Shown here: positions 15,910 to 22,845 of the stretch, piece after piece
How the letters are laid out: each line of letters begins with the position of its first letter
Numbering within the stretch: the stretch's first letter is position 1
Assembly: GCA_902803675.1 (NCBI GenBank)
Contig: CADCQZ010000147.1
Coordinates: 1-45,454, forward strand
Length of the DNA: 45,454 nucleotides
Direction: 5' to 3'
From: an uncultured Eubacteriales bacterium
GTDB taxonomy: Bacteria > Bacillota_A > Clostridia > Christensenellales > Aristaeellaceae
Translations under genes and position numbers: made by a program
Notes under the pieces: model-generated
What the model was told of the DNA's origin: nothing
Seen by the model: only the letters and a program-made list of their open reading frames with translations
Databases searched by the model: none

Positions 15910-15936
15910 AAAAGCCAAGGCCCGTAAGGCCTTGGC
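15910..15936 (-). terminator. Hairpin with short T run between zapA and mutS2 (possible attenuator)
   Basis: Minus-strand stem GCCAAGGCC with GGCCTTGGC, nine perfect pairs around a five-base loop, followed by only four T. It sits between the zapA stop and the mutS2 start inside an otherwise close-packed operon. It may be a partial terminator, an mRNA processing or stability element, or a true end with an unseen mutS2 promoter. Confidence 0.65.
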
Positions 15937-15940
15937 GTAT

Positions 15941-16255
15941 TCATCCCTGATCCCGGGACGGGTTGTTGGGGGCGGGCCGCGGTGCGGGCCTGCCTTCGCT
16001 TTTCATCTGCCACAGTTCCCGCCTCAGGCGGGTATTGTCGTCCTGGGCCCTGAGCAGTTCCTCCGCCAGGCCCATGGCGGCGATCACGGCGGCGTCTTCC
16101 CGGTGGACCAGCGAGGTGCTGAGCACTTCCTTGATCCGGCGGTCCGTAAAGACGGATACCCGGCGCACCTGCTCCGGTGAGTCGCCGCTGCGCAGGCGGT
16201 AATCCCTGCCCGCGATACGCACGGTGTACAGTGCTGATTTTTCCGTTTCGCTCAT
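15941..16255 (-). CDS. zapA: Cell division protein ZapA
   Basis: 104-residue FtsZ-ring stabiliser. The N-terminal half matches the ZapA fold (YTVRIAGRDYRLRSGDSPEQVRRVSVFTDRRI), followed by an alpha-helical region (AVIAAMGLAEELLRAQDDNTRLRRELWQM) that forms the coiled-coil dimer. The last 17 residues are Pro/Arg/Asn-rich and probably unstructured. Its ATG overlaps the cyclophilin stop by four bases. Bacterial zapA beside mutS2 is a recurrent Firmicutes arrangement. Confidence 0.93.
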   Translation of the reverse strand: MSETEKSALYTVRIAGRDYRLRSGDSPEQVRRVSVFTDRRIKEVLSTSLVHREDAAVIAAMGLAEELLRAQDDNTRLRRELWQMKSEGRPAPRPAPNNPSRDQG

Positions 16256-16776
16256 AGCTTTTCAAAGGGGTATTCCTGCCCGAAGCAGTCCACCCGGATC
16301 GATCGGATCTTCTGGGGCTCCAGAGGCCTGTCCATACGGTCCCGGGGCACCGCGGCGATCCTGTCCGCTGTCTCCATCCCGCTGAGCACCTTGCCGAAAG
16401 CGGCATAGCTCCCGTCCAGATGGGGCGCGTCGTCCACCATGATAAAGAACTGGCTCCCGGCGGAATCGTTCATCCTGGAGCGGGCCATGCTCAATACGCC
16501 GTACTCATGCTTCAGGTCGTTTTTGATCCCGTTCAGGCGGAACTCGCCCCGGATGCGGTACCCGGGCCCGCCGGTGCCCACACCGTTCGGGTCGCCGCCC
16601 TGGATCATGAATCCCGGGATGACGCGGTGGAAGATCAGCCCGTCATAAAAACCGGCGTTGGCCAGGGCGATGAAGTTGCCGACGCTCTGGGGCGCGATAT
16701 CGGGATACAGTACGCCCTTCATCTCGCCGCCGTCGGCCATGGTGATCGTGAATTCAGGATCCTTGATGCCGTTCAT
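16252..16776 (-). CDS. Cyclophilin-type peptidyl-prolyl isomerase
   Basis: 174-residue cyclophilin that speeds cis-trans isomerisation of X-Pro bonds. The active-site signature is present: GLIFHRVIPGFMIQGGDP (catalytic Arg and hydrophobic pocket), SAGSQFFIMVDDAPHLDG, and AAFGKVLSGMETADRI. No signal peptide or lipobox is seen, so it should act in the cytoplasm. It is the second gene of the operon starting at the 18000 promoter, 16 bases after the pseudo-VanY gene and overlapping zapA by four. Confidence 0.95.
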   Translation of the reverse strand: MNGIKDPEFTITMADGGEMKGVLYPDIAPQSVGNFIALANAGFYDGLIFHRVIPGFMIQGGDPNGVGTGGPGYRIRGEFRLNGIKNDLKHEYGVLSMARSRMNDSAGSQFFIMVDDAPHLDGSYAAFGKVLSGMETADRIAAVPRDRMDRPLEPQKIRSIRVDCFGQEYPFEKL

Positions 16777-16792
16777 ATTCCCTCCGCCAGGG

Positions 16793-17926
16793 TCAATAGG
16801 TCATGGCGATGACCAGCCCGTTCATGTTGTCGTAGGATACACTGTAGCTCTGGGCCGTGGTGCTCACCTGCACGGTGACATCATCGCCCGAGGCGCCGCC
16901 CTCCACCCGGAGGATCTCATAGCGCTTCACGCCGTCCTCGTAGACCTCGATGTGGGGATGATCCATCAGGTACTCGATATATTCCTCCATGCAGAAGTCC
17001 ATCGTGTGCATGACGGCCGCGTTCGCCTCACCCACATAACGGTAGATGCGCAGCTTCTTGCTCTCGCCGGTCTTGAAGCTCTTGTCCGTCACCGTGTCGT
17101 TGGGATAGCCGTACACCGGGAAACGGAATACGATGCCGTATTTCCAGCTGTTCTCCACCAGCCAGTCGCTGTGGGGCGTGGTGTCGAACTTCTCGCCGTT
17201 GAAGGCGCTGTCATTGCTGCGCCACCGGCTGATCCTGAAGCTCAGGCCGCTCTCATACTCACTGGTGCCGGGATAGTTGACCGACCGGATGACCTGTTCC
17301 ACCAGCGCGTCGCCGGAATACCGGGTGGAGTACTTGGCCTCCTCCTCCTGGTACAGGGTGGTCTGCTCCTGCAGGGTGCGGTAGCCGCCGTCCACCAGGT
17401 AGTTTTCCAGGCCCTCATCGCTGGCGGCCTTGAGCATGTCGGCCAGCGCGTCGATCGCCGCCGGGAACAGCTTGATCCCGGAACCGGATACCGGGATGGA
17501 ACTGTTGACGCTCACCACGGACATGACCACGTTCTCCGGGAAATCCGCGGGGATGGAGTGCCAGCGGTTCAAAAGCAGCATGCCGTTGGACAGGATGTCC
17601 TGCCTGGGGACCGTCACGGCATTGGGCGACTCCAGGTCGAATCCCGTCACGTCGATCACGTCCCAGCCCGTATCCCGGGGCACGGGACGCACCAGGGATT
17701 CTTTCGTCTGGCGGTGCTGCTCGTTGTATTCCTCCACAGCCTGCCGGTGCTGTTCGGCGGCTGCCTCGTTCATGGCGTTGGTATCAGCGGTCATCCTGTC
17801 CAGAGTGCCGTCGATCTGACGCTTGAGCAGCACGGTCAGCGCAGCAGCGATCAGGGCCAGCACGGCCAGGATGATGACTATCCTTCTGAGCGTCTTGTAC
17901 GCGTCCTTCTGCTTTACGGCGGTCAT
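16793..17926 (-). CDS. Membrane-anchored VanY/M15-like protein lacking the zinc site
   Basis: 377-residue protein with a cytoplasmic N-terminus, one membrane helix (about residues 14-34), a helical stalk rich in E and Q (40-80) and an extracellular domain of the D-Ala-D-Ala carboxypeptidase VanY (M15B) fold. Recognisable family landmarks are DGGYRTLQEQ (179-188), PGTSEYESGLSFRI (219-232), SDWLVENSWKYGIVFRFP (253-270) and RYVGE (296-300). In active enzymes these read SEHxxGLAxD and EPWHxRYVG. Here the zinc His is Tyr224, the zinc Asp is Arg231, the catalytic Glu is Lys291 and the second zinc His is Ile294. It is therefore probably not a peptidase and may bind peptidoglycan stems or a partner. 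It is the first gene after a strong promoter and leads an operon with zapA and a two-component system. Confidence 0.85.
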   Translation of the reverse strand: MTAVKQKDAYKTLRRIVIILAVLALIAAALTVLLKRQIDGTLDRMTADTNAMNEAAAEQHRQAVEEYNEQHRQTKESLVRPVPRDTGWDVIDVTGFDLESPNAVTVPRQDILSNGMLLLNRWHSIPADFPENVVMSVVSVNSSIPVSGSGIKLFPAAIDALADMLKAASDEGLENYLVDGGYRTLQEQTTLYQEEEAKYSTRYSGDALVEQVIRSVNYPGTSEYESGLSFRISRWRSNDSAFNGEKFDTTPHSDWLVENSWKYGIVFRFPVYGYPNDTVTDKSFKTGESKKLRIYRYVGEANAAVMHTMDFCMEEYIEYLMDHPHIEVYEDGVKRYEILRVEGGASGDDVTVQVSTTAQSYSVSYDNMNGLVIAMTY

Positions 17927-17992
17927 ATGCTTCGTCCTCCCACGTACTATTGCAAAGATTAAGAAACCGTAACATATAGTTTACCAATTCAT

Positions 17993-18021
17993 AATATAAC
18001 AGAAATAAAATACCCTGTCAA
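17993..18021 (-). promoter_or_regulatory. Promoter of the pseudo-VanY / zapA / mutS2 / ispE operon
   Basis: On the minus strand a perfect TTGACA (18016-18021), a 17-base A/T-rich spacer and TATATT (17993-17998). Start is expected near 17986, giving a 60-base leader. The surrounding 17940-18030 stretch is clearly AT-rich compared with its neighbourhood. Confidence 0.85.
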
Positions 18022-18084
18022 TGCTTTTTATCATTTCACAGCGCATATCGCGCGGCCGGCGCGCCCCGATGGCAGCCTTGAAGC

Positions 18085-18113
18085 TTGTTTTTTACGCGGA
18101 ACCGTGATACATT
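18085..18113 (+). promoter_or_regulatory. Possible promoter of the GDPD / GH127 pair
   Basis: TTGTTT (18085-18090), 17 bases, TACATT (18108-18113). It is weaker than the divergent minus-strand promoter 65 bases away but is the best plus-strand candidate in the gap. Start would be near 18120, about 68 bases before the ATG at 18188. Confidence 0.4.
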
Positions 18114-18187
18114 GGTTCAAAATACAGTCGGATACCCTGCGGCGGTATCCGGGTGCCGGCCCCGCGGCCGTGAAAGGAGACCGACGG

Positions 18188-18997
18188 ATGCATCCCGTTC
18201 TGACAGTGATGCTCATCCTGTGCGCGCTCTGCGCTCTCTATCTGTTCCTGATCGCTCCCGGGCGCCGGACAAAAGCTCTCGAAGCCTTCACCTGCCGGCG
18301 GTACGCCCACCGGGGGCTGTGGAACACCGAGCGCCCTGAGAACAGCCGCGCCGCTTTCGCCGCCGCCGCGGAGAAAGGATACGGGATCGAGACGGATGTG
18401 CGCGTATCCGCCGACAGAAAGCTGTTCCTGTTCCACGATGACAGCCTGGAACGCATGACCGGAGACGCGAGGGAGGCCGGGAGCCTGACGCTCCAAGAGC
18501 TCCGGACCCTGAAACTGAAAGGCACGCCTGAGGGCATCCCCACCCCGGATGAGCTTTTTGACATCGTCCGGGGCAGGGTGCCGCTGATCATCGAGATCAA
18601 GACCGGTCCCCGGGTGACGGACACCTGCCGGCTGACAGCGGAAAAGCTCCGGACTTATCAGGGCCCGTACATGGTGGAGAGCTTCGACCCGCGGGCGGTC
18701 AGGTGGTTCCGCAGGCACAGCCCCGGCACCATCCGCGGGCAGCTGGTCATGGGGCTGCCGAAGGAGCGGGATAAAAAAAGGACCCTCAGCCGCCGCCTGC
18801 TCTCTTCCCTTGTCATGAACGTGATGGGGCGCCCCCATTTCATCGCCGCGCATCATGAGACGGACACGGGCCTGCCCATGCGCCTTATACGTCTGTTCCG
18901 TCCGTATCTCGTGGCCTGGACCGTGAGAAGCCCGGAGCAGGCCGAAAAACTGGACGACCGGTACGACTGCCAGATCTTCGAAGGCTTCGAGCCCTGA
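18188..18997 (+). CDS. Glycerophosphodiester phosphodiesterase-family protein
   Basis: 269-residue TIM-barrel phosphodiesterase of the GDPD family, with an N-terminal membrane helix (about residues 4-23) as anchor or uncleaved signal. Catalytic residues are in place: AHRG, RPENSRAAF, IETDVRVSADRKLFLFHDDSLERMTG (metal-binding E-x-D and the HDD acid/base) and PLIIEIK. It would hydrolyse glycerophosphodiesters or teichoic-acid-like polymers to glycerol-3-phosphate. The start at 18188 is chosen because AGGAG lies eight bases upstream and the next residues form the membrane helix; the frame is open further up to 18104 without a comparable site. It is followed by the GH127 gene after 44 bases. Confidence 0.88.
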   Translation: MHPVLTVMLILCALCALYLFLIAPGRRTKALEAFTCRRYAHRGLWNTERPENSRAAFAAAAEKGYGIETDVRVSADRKLFLFHDDSLERMTGDAREAGSLTLQELRTLKLKGTPEGIPTPDELFDIVRGRVPLIIEIKTGPRVTDTCRLTAEKLRTYQGPYMVESFDPRAVRWFRRHSPGTIRGQLVMGLPKERDKKRTLSRRLLSSLVMNVMGRPHFIAAHHETDTGLPMRLIRLFRPYLVAWTVRSPEQAEKLDDRYDCQIFEGFEP

Positions 18998-19041
18998 GGA
19001 TCCCTCATCCCGTACACACCGATCCGCAAAGGAGGCCTTAT

Positions 19042-20937
19042 ATGAGCATCCGTCCCATCCCGATGACCCGTGTCACGATCACCGACCGTTTCTGGTCCCC
19101 CCGGCAGGATCTGATGACGGACGTGACCATCCCCCACATGGAAAAGATCCTGAAGGACGAGGTGGAAGGGGCCGAGAAGTCCCACGCCGTGAGCAATTTC
19201 CGCATGGCCGCCGGCGAGGAAAAGGGCACTTTCTACGGCTTCGTGTTCCAGGACAGCGATGTGGCCAAGTGGCTGGAAGCCGCCGCCTACGCCCTGGCCC
19301 TCAAATACGACGAGGCCCTGAGCCGGAGAGTGGACGACATGACGGCGCTCATCGGCCGGGCCCAGTGGGAGGACGGTTACCTGGATACCTATTTCACCGT
19401 TAAGGAGCCTGAGGGACGCTGGACCAACCTGAAGGACTGCCATGAACTGTACTGCGCGGGGCATATGATGGAAGCGGCCGCCGCGCTGCACGAGGCCGCC
19501 GGGAAGAACGAACTGCTCGGGATCTGCCGGCGCCTGGCCGATCACATCATCGACCGTTTCGGGCCCGGGAAACAAGAAGGCATCCCGGGGCATCAGGAGA
19601 TCGAGATCGGCCTGATGCGCCTTTATGACGTGACGGGCGAAACGAAATACCGGGACATGGCCCTGCGGTTCCTGGACCTGAGGGGGCAGGATCCCGACTG
19701 GTTCATCAAACACCTGCCCCATCCCCCCGCCGAAAAACGGGACCGGTACTTCGACGCGGTGTATCATCAGGCGGACGTGCCCGTGAGAGAACAGACCGCC
19801 GCCCGGGGCCACGCCGTGCGCCAGGTGTACATGCTCACGGCCATGGCAGAGGCCGCCGCCGCCACCGGGGACAGGGGCCTGAAGGACGCGTGCGAAAGGC
19901 TGTTCGACGATATCACGCGCAGGCAGATGTACGTGACGGGGGCCGTGGGCTCCGCCGCCCGCCACGAGGGCTTCACCACGGGCTTCGACCTGCCGGGCGA
20001 CCGCTGCTACGGTGAGACCTGCGCGTCCATCGCCATGGTGTTTTTCGCCCGCAGGATGCTGGAGCTTGCCCCCCTCGGCCGTTACGCCGACCTGATGGAG
20101 CTGGAGCTCTACAACGCCGTCCTGGCCTCCATGCAGCTGGACGGCACCCGTTTCTTCTATGTGAATCCCCTTTCGGTGGACACGAGCGTCGCGGGAAAAG
20201 AGGCCGGCTACACTCATGTGCTGCCCCAAAGGCCCCTGTGGCACGCCTGCGCCTGCTGCCCGCCCAACCTGGCCCGCCTGGTCACTTCCCTGGGGCAGTA
20301 CCTGTTCTCCGAGGATGAGGAGACGGTATACAGCCATCTGCTCATCGGCAGCCGGGCGCAGACGCGATTCGGCCCCATCGCCCTGGAAACGGGCTATCCC
20401 TATGAGGGCAGCGCCCGGTACCTGGTCGGCGCCGCGGGCGCTTTCACCCTGGCGCTCCACGTGCCCGGCCACGCGAAAAACGCCGTGATCACCGTCAACG
20501 GCGAAAGTTTCCCCGCTGAGGAAAAACACGGCTACCGGTATATCCGCCGCGCCTGGAAAAAAGGGGACACGGTGGAGGTATCCTTCGACATGCCCGTCAG
20601 GCGGCTGCGGGCCGACCCGCGGGTCAGGGACTGCGCCGGCAGGACCGCCCTGGCAAAGGGGCCCTTCATCTACTGCTTCGAGCAGGCGGACAATCCGTCG
20701 CCGGTCTTCTCCCTGATCCTGCCCAGGGACGCCGCGGTCACTCCCGTGGATCATCTGAGGGGCCTGCCGGAGGACATCCCCGGCCTGACCATGACCGGCA
20801 GGGCCGTCAAACCCACGGACAGCCTGTATACCGAGGAGGCTCTCCGGGAGGAGGAATGCCGCATCACGGCCATCCCCTACTATGCCTGGAGCAACCGGGA
20901 AAAGGGCGACATGACCGTGTGGATCCGGGAAGCTTGA
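19042..20937 (+). CDS. GH127 beta-L-arabinofuranosidase
   Basis: 631-residue cytoplasmic glycoside hydrolase with an alpha/alpha-barrel and beta-sandwich domains, no signal peptide. It matches family GH127 (HypBA1 type), which releases L-arabinose from beta-arabinofuranosyl di- or oligosaccharides of plant glycoproteins. The zinc-bound catalytic site is visible: Glu325 and Cys327 in GETCAS, and Cys405-Cys406 in WHACACCPPN. The first of these last two corresponds to the catalytic cysteine of HypBA1, and the spacing agrees with the characterised enzyme. AAAGGAGG lies six bases before the ATG. No transporter or regulator for plant sugars is next to it, so induction is not evident. Confidence 0.93.
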   Translation: MSIRPIPMTRVTITDRFWSPRQDLMTDVTIPHMEKILKDEVEGAEKSHAVSNFRMAAGEEKGTFYGFVFQDSDVAKWLEAAAYALALKYDEALSRRVDDMTALIGRAQWEDGYLDTYFTVKEPEGRWTNLKDCHELYCAGHMMEAAAALHEAAGKNELLGICRRLADHIIDRFGPGKQEGIPGHQEIEIGLMRLYDVTGETKYRDMALRFLDLRGQDPDWFIKHLPHPPAEKRDRYFDAVYHQADVPVREQTAARGHAVRQVYMLTAMAEAAAATGDRGLKDACERLFDDITRRQMYVTGAVGSAARHEGFTTGFDLPGDRCYGETCASIAMVFFARRMLELAPLGRYADLMELELYNAVLASMQLDGTRFFYVNPLSVDTSVAGKEAGYTHVLPQRPLWHACACCPPNLARLVTSLGQYLFSEDEETVYSHLLIGSRAQTRFGPIALETGYPYEGSARYLVGAAGAFTLALHVPGHAKNAVITVNGESFPAEEKHGYRYIRRAWKKGDTVEVSFDMPVRRLRADPRVRDCAGRTALAKGPFIYCFEQADNPSPVFSLILPRDAAVTPVDHLRGLPEDIPGLTMTGRAVKPTDSLYTEEALREEECRITAIPYYAWSNREKGDMTVWIREA

Positions 20938-20958
20938 CAAGATCGGCCCGACAGTTCA

Positions 20959-20983
20959 GGGGCGGCCCAAGCACGGCCGCCCC
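20959..20983. other. GC-rich stem-loop between convergent genes
   Basis: Perfect nine-pair inverted repeat GGGGCGGCC / GGCCGCCCC with a seven-base loop in the 78-base gap between the GH127 stop and the rsmG stop. Neither strand has a T run after it, so it is not a classical intrinsic terminator. It could still protect both mRNA ends. Confidence 0.45.
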
Positions 20984-21015
20984 CGGATATCATGCAGCGT
21001 TTTCTGTCATCCGGC

Positions 21016-21732
21016 TCATTTTCGTTCCGCTCCGCCGGATGTGACCGGCCTTTTGGCGGGCACGCCGTTGCGGCGGGGGTACTGATCCGGAGTCTCCCCC
21101 GTCTTGACGCACTTGAGCAGCAGCCTTTTTTCCGGAAAACCGGGGACGTATATCACCTGCCACGGGCTCCCGCCCATCAGGGCGGCCGCCGCGTCCCCGT
21201 CCGGCACCTCTTCCTCCCCTTTGGGGCCCTTCCAGCACAGGGCCGCGCCGCCGATCTTCAGAAGGGGCAGCAGGTATTCCGCCAGCACGTTGGTTCCTGC
21301 CACCGCCCTTGTCACCGCCGCGTCGAACTTTCCCCGGGCGGAGGGGCTCCTGCCCAGATCCTCCGCGCGGCCGCATATCACTTCACAGTTGCCGATCTGA
21401 AGAGCGCCGATGGTCTCCTTAAGGAAATCACAGCGCTTTTTCTGCGCGTCCAGGAGCGTCAAAGAAAGTTCCGGATGCGCGATGGCGATGGGCAGGCCCG
21501 GGAATCCGGCGCCCGTGCCCACGTCCGCCCAGCGGCCGCGAAGGGGCACATCCGCCAGCGCCAGCGGTTTGAGGCTGTCCGCGATATGGCGCTCCGCCCA
21601 GTCCGCCTCCGGCACATTGGTCAGGTCCATGACCCGGTTGTACCGTCTCAGGCTGTCCAGATACCCCTCCAGCAGCGCCAGCCGGTCCGGCGGCAGGATG
21701 ATCCCGTGACGCTCCAGTATGGTCTTAAGCAT
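21016..21732 (-). CDS. rsmG: 16S rRNA (guanine-527-N7)-methyltransferase RsmG
   Basis: 238-residue SAM-dependent methyltransferase that modifies G527 of 16S rRNA. The SAM-binding motif is DVGTGAGFPGLPIAIAHPEL, followed by LTLLDAQKKRCDFL and FDAAVTRAVAGTNVLAEYLLPLLKIGG. The C-terminal tail after about residue 215 is basic and low in conservation. The ATG at 21732 is preferred over the upstream codon at 21765, because AAAGGAGG lies six bases before it. It overlaps the holA stop by eight bases, so it is translationally coupled to holA. Confidence 0.95.
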   Translation of the reverse strand: MLKTILERHGIILPPDRLALLEGYLDSLRRYNRVMDLTNVPEADWAERHIADSLKPLALADVPLRGRWADVGTGAGFPGLPIAIAHPELSLTLLDAQKKRCDFLKETIGALQIGNCEVICGRAEDLGRSPSARGKFDAAVTRAVAGTNVLAEYLLPLLKIGGAALCWKGPKGEEEVPDGDAAAALMGGSPWQVIYVPGFPEKRLLLKCVKTGETPDQYPRRNGVPAKRPVTSGGAERK

Positions 21733-22843
21733 GCCCGGCCTCCTTTTTCCCGGCGCGTCCTTCACGGAGGATGCGCAGCATCAGTTCCTCCAGCGCCCCT
21801 TTCCCGGTCAGACGGCCGCTCTTGATCTCGTAGTCCCGCTCCCGGCACCAGGCGCAGAACATCCTGAGCTGCTCCAACGTGTACCGGGATCCCATCCGGA
21901 TGTTCCTGTCCACGGCGAAGGGCGGGATGCCCATGATCTTCGCGATCTCGCCTGACGGGACGCGCTGCTGCCTGAGCTGCGCGCAGTAGAGGACCCTGCG
22001 GCACTGCTCCCCCAGGATGGCGATCAGGTGGGGCTGGTCCTCCCCGCTGGCTTCCAGCACGCGCAGCTGGCTGAATGCCTCTTTGCCGTCGCCCCGGAGC
22101 AGGGCGTCGGACATATCGAAGATCTTGAACTCGCTTTTCTGGCTGCAGACTTTCAGGATATCCTCCCTGTCCACCGTGTCCCGGCCCGTCGTGTAGGCCG
22201 CCAGCTTCTCCACCTCGTTCATCAGCCCGTTGAGATCCAGCCCGCAGGCCTCCACCATCATCAGGGCGTCCGCGGCGGTGATCTTCCTGCCGAGCTGTCT
22301 GAGCTCCCGGGCGATGAATCGGACCGCCTGGTCCGCGTCCGGCGGCAGGCACTCCACAGCCAGAGCGTATTTGCTCACGGCCTTGAAGGCGCTCCGGCGC
22401 TTGTCCACTTCCTGCCGCAGAAGAAAAATGAGGCAGGTCTCCGGCGGGATATCCCCCAGGGCCTCCGCGAAGGCCTTCAGGCCGCCGGGAGCGCTGTCCT
22501 CGCCCGCGGGCTGATCCTCCTGGTCCTCATCGGTCTTCTCCCTCTGATAGAACGGGGCGAAATCCTTCACGATGATCACGCGCCGGCCGGCCATGAAGGG
22601 CACGGTGGTCACCGCTGTGAGGATCTCATCCTCGGTGGGCGATTCCATGACCGTCGTGTTCATGTCCCGGAAGGGATCGTCCCCCAGAACGGCGTCGCAG
22701 ATCGCTCTCAAAGCGGAGGCCTTTTTATAGCTCTCCGGGCCGTAGATCAGATAGACCGGCTTTATGTCCCCGGCCTTCACATCGTCCGTGAACTGCTGAT
22801 ACGGATCGGGTTTTTTGGGGTTTGCGTTCGCCTGATATGCCAT
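21725..22843 (-). CDS. holA: DNA polymerase III subunit delta
   Basis: 372-residue delta subunit of the clamp loader, which opens the beta sliding clamp. The AAA+-like N-terminal domain begins near KPVYLIYGPESYKKASALRA. Other landmarks are GRRVIIVKDFAPF, CLIFLLRQEVDKR and the C-terminal collar helices (FSQLRVLEASGEDQPHLIAILGEQCRRVLY). An acidic loop (KTDEDQEDQPAGEDSAPGG, about residues 105-123) is longer than usual. Two bases separate it from comEC, and rsmG starts within its end; comEC-holA is a common Firmicutes pair. Confidence 0.95.
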   Translation of the reverse strand: MAYQANANPKKPDPYQQFTDDVKAGDIKPVYLIYGPESYKKASALRAICDAVLGDDPFRDMNTTVMESPTEDEILTAVTTVPFMAGRRVIIVKDFAPFYQREKTDEDQEDQPAGEDSAPGGLKAFAEALGDIPPETCLIFLLRQEVDKRRSAFKAVSKYALAVECLPPDADQAVRFIARELRQLGRKITAADALMMVEACGLDLNGLMNEVEKLAAYTTGRDTVDREDILKVCSQKSEFKIFDMSDALLRGDGKEAFSQLRVLEASGEDQPHLIAILGEQCRRVLYCAQLRQQRVPSGEIAKIMGIPPFAVDRNIRMGSRYTLEQLRMFCAWCRERDYEIKSGRLTGKGALEELMLRILREGRAGKKEAGHA

Positions 22844-22845
22844 AC

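Noticed and set aside
12941..16180. Open frame of about 1079 codons on the plus strand opposite mutS2, zapA and the regulator
   Set aside because: It is antisense to well-matched conserved genes, is His/Gln/Arg-rich without domains, and is explained by high third-position GC on the coding strand.
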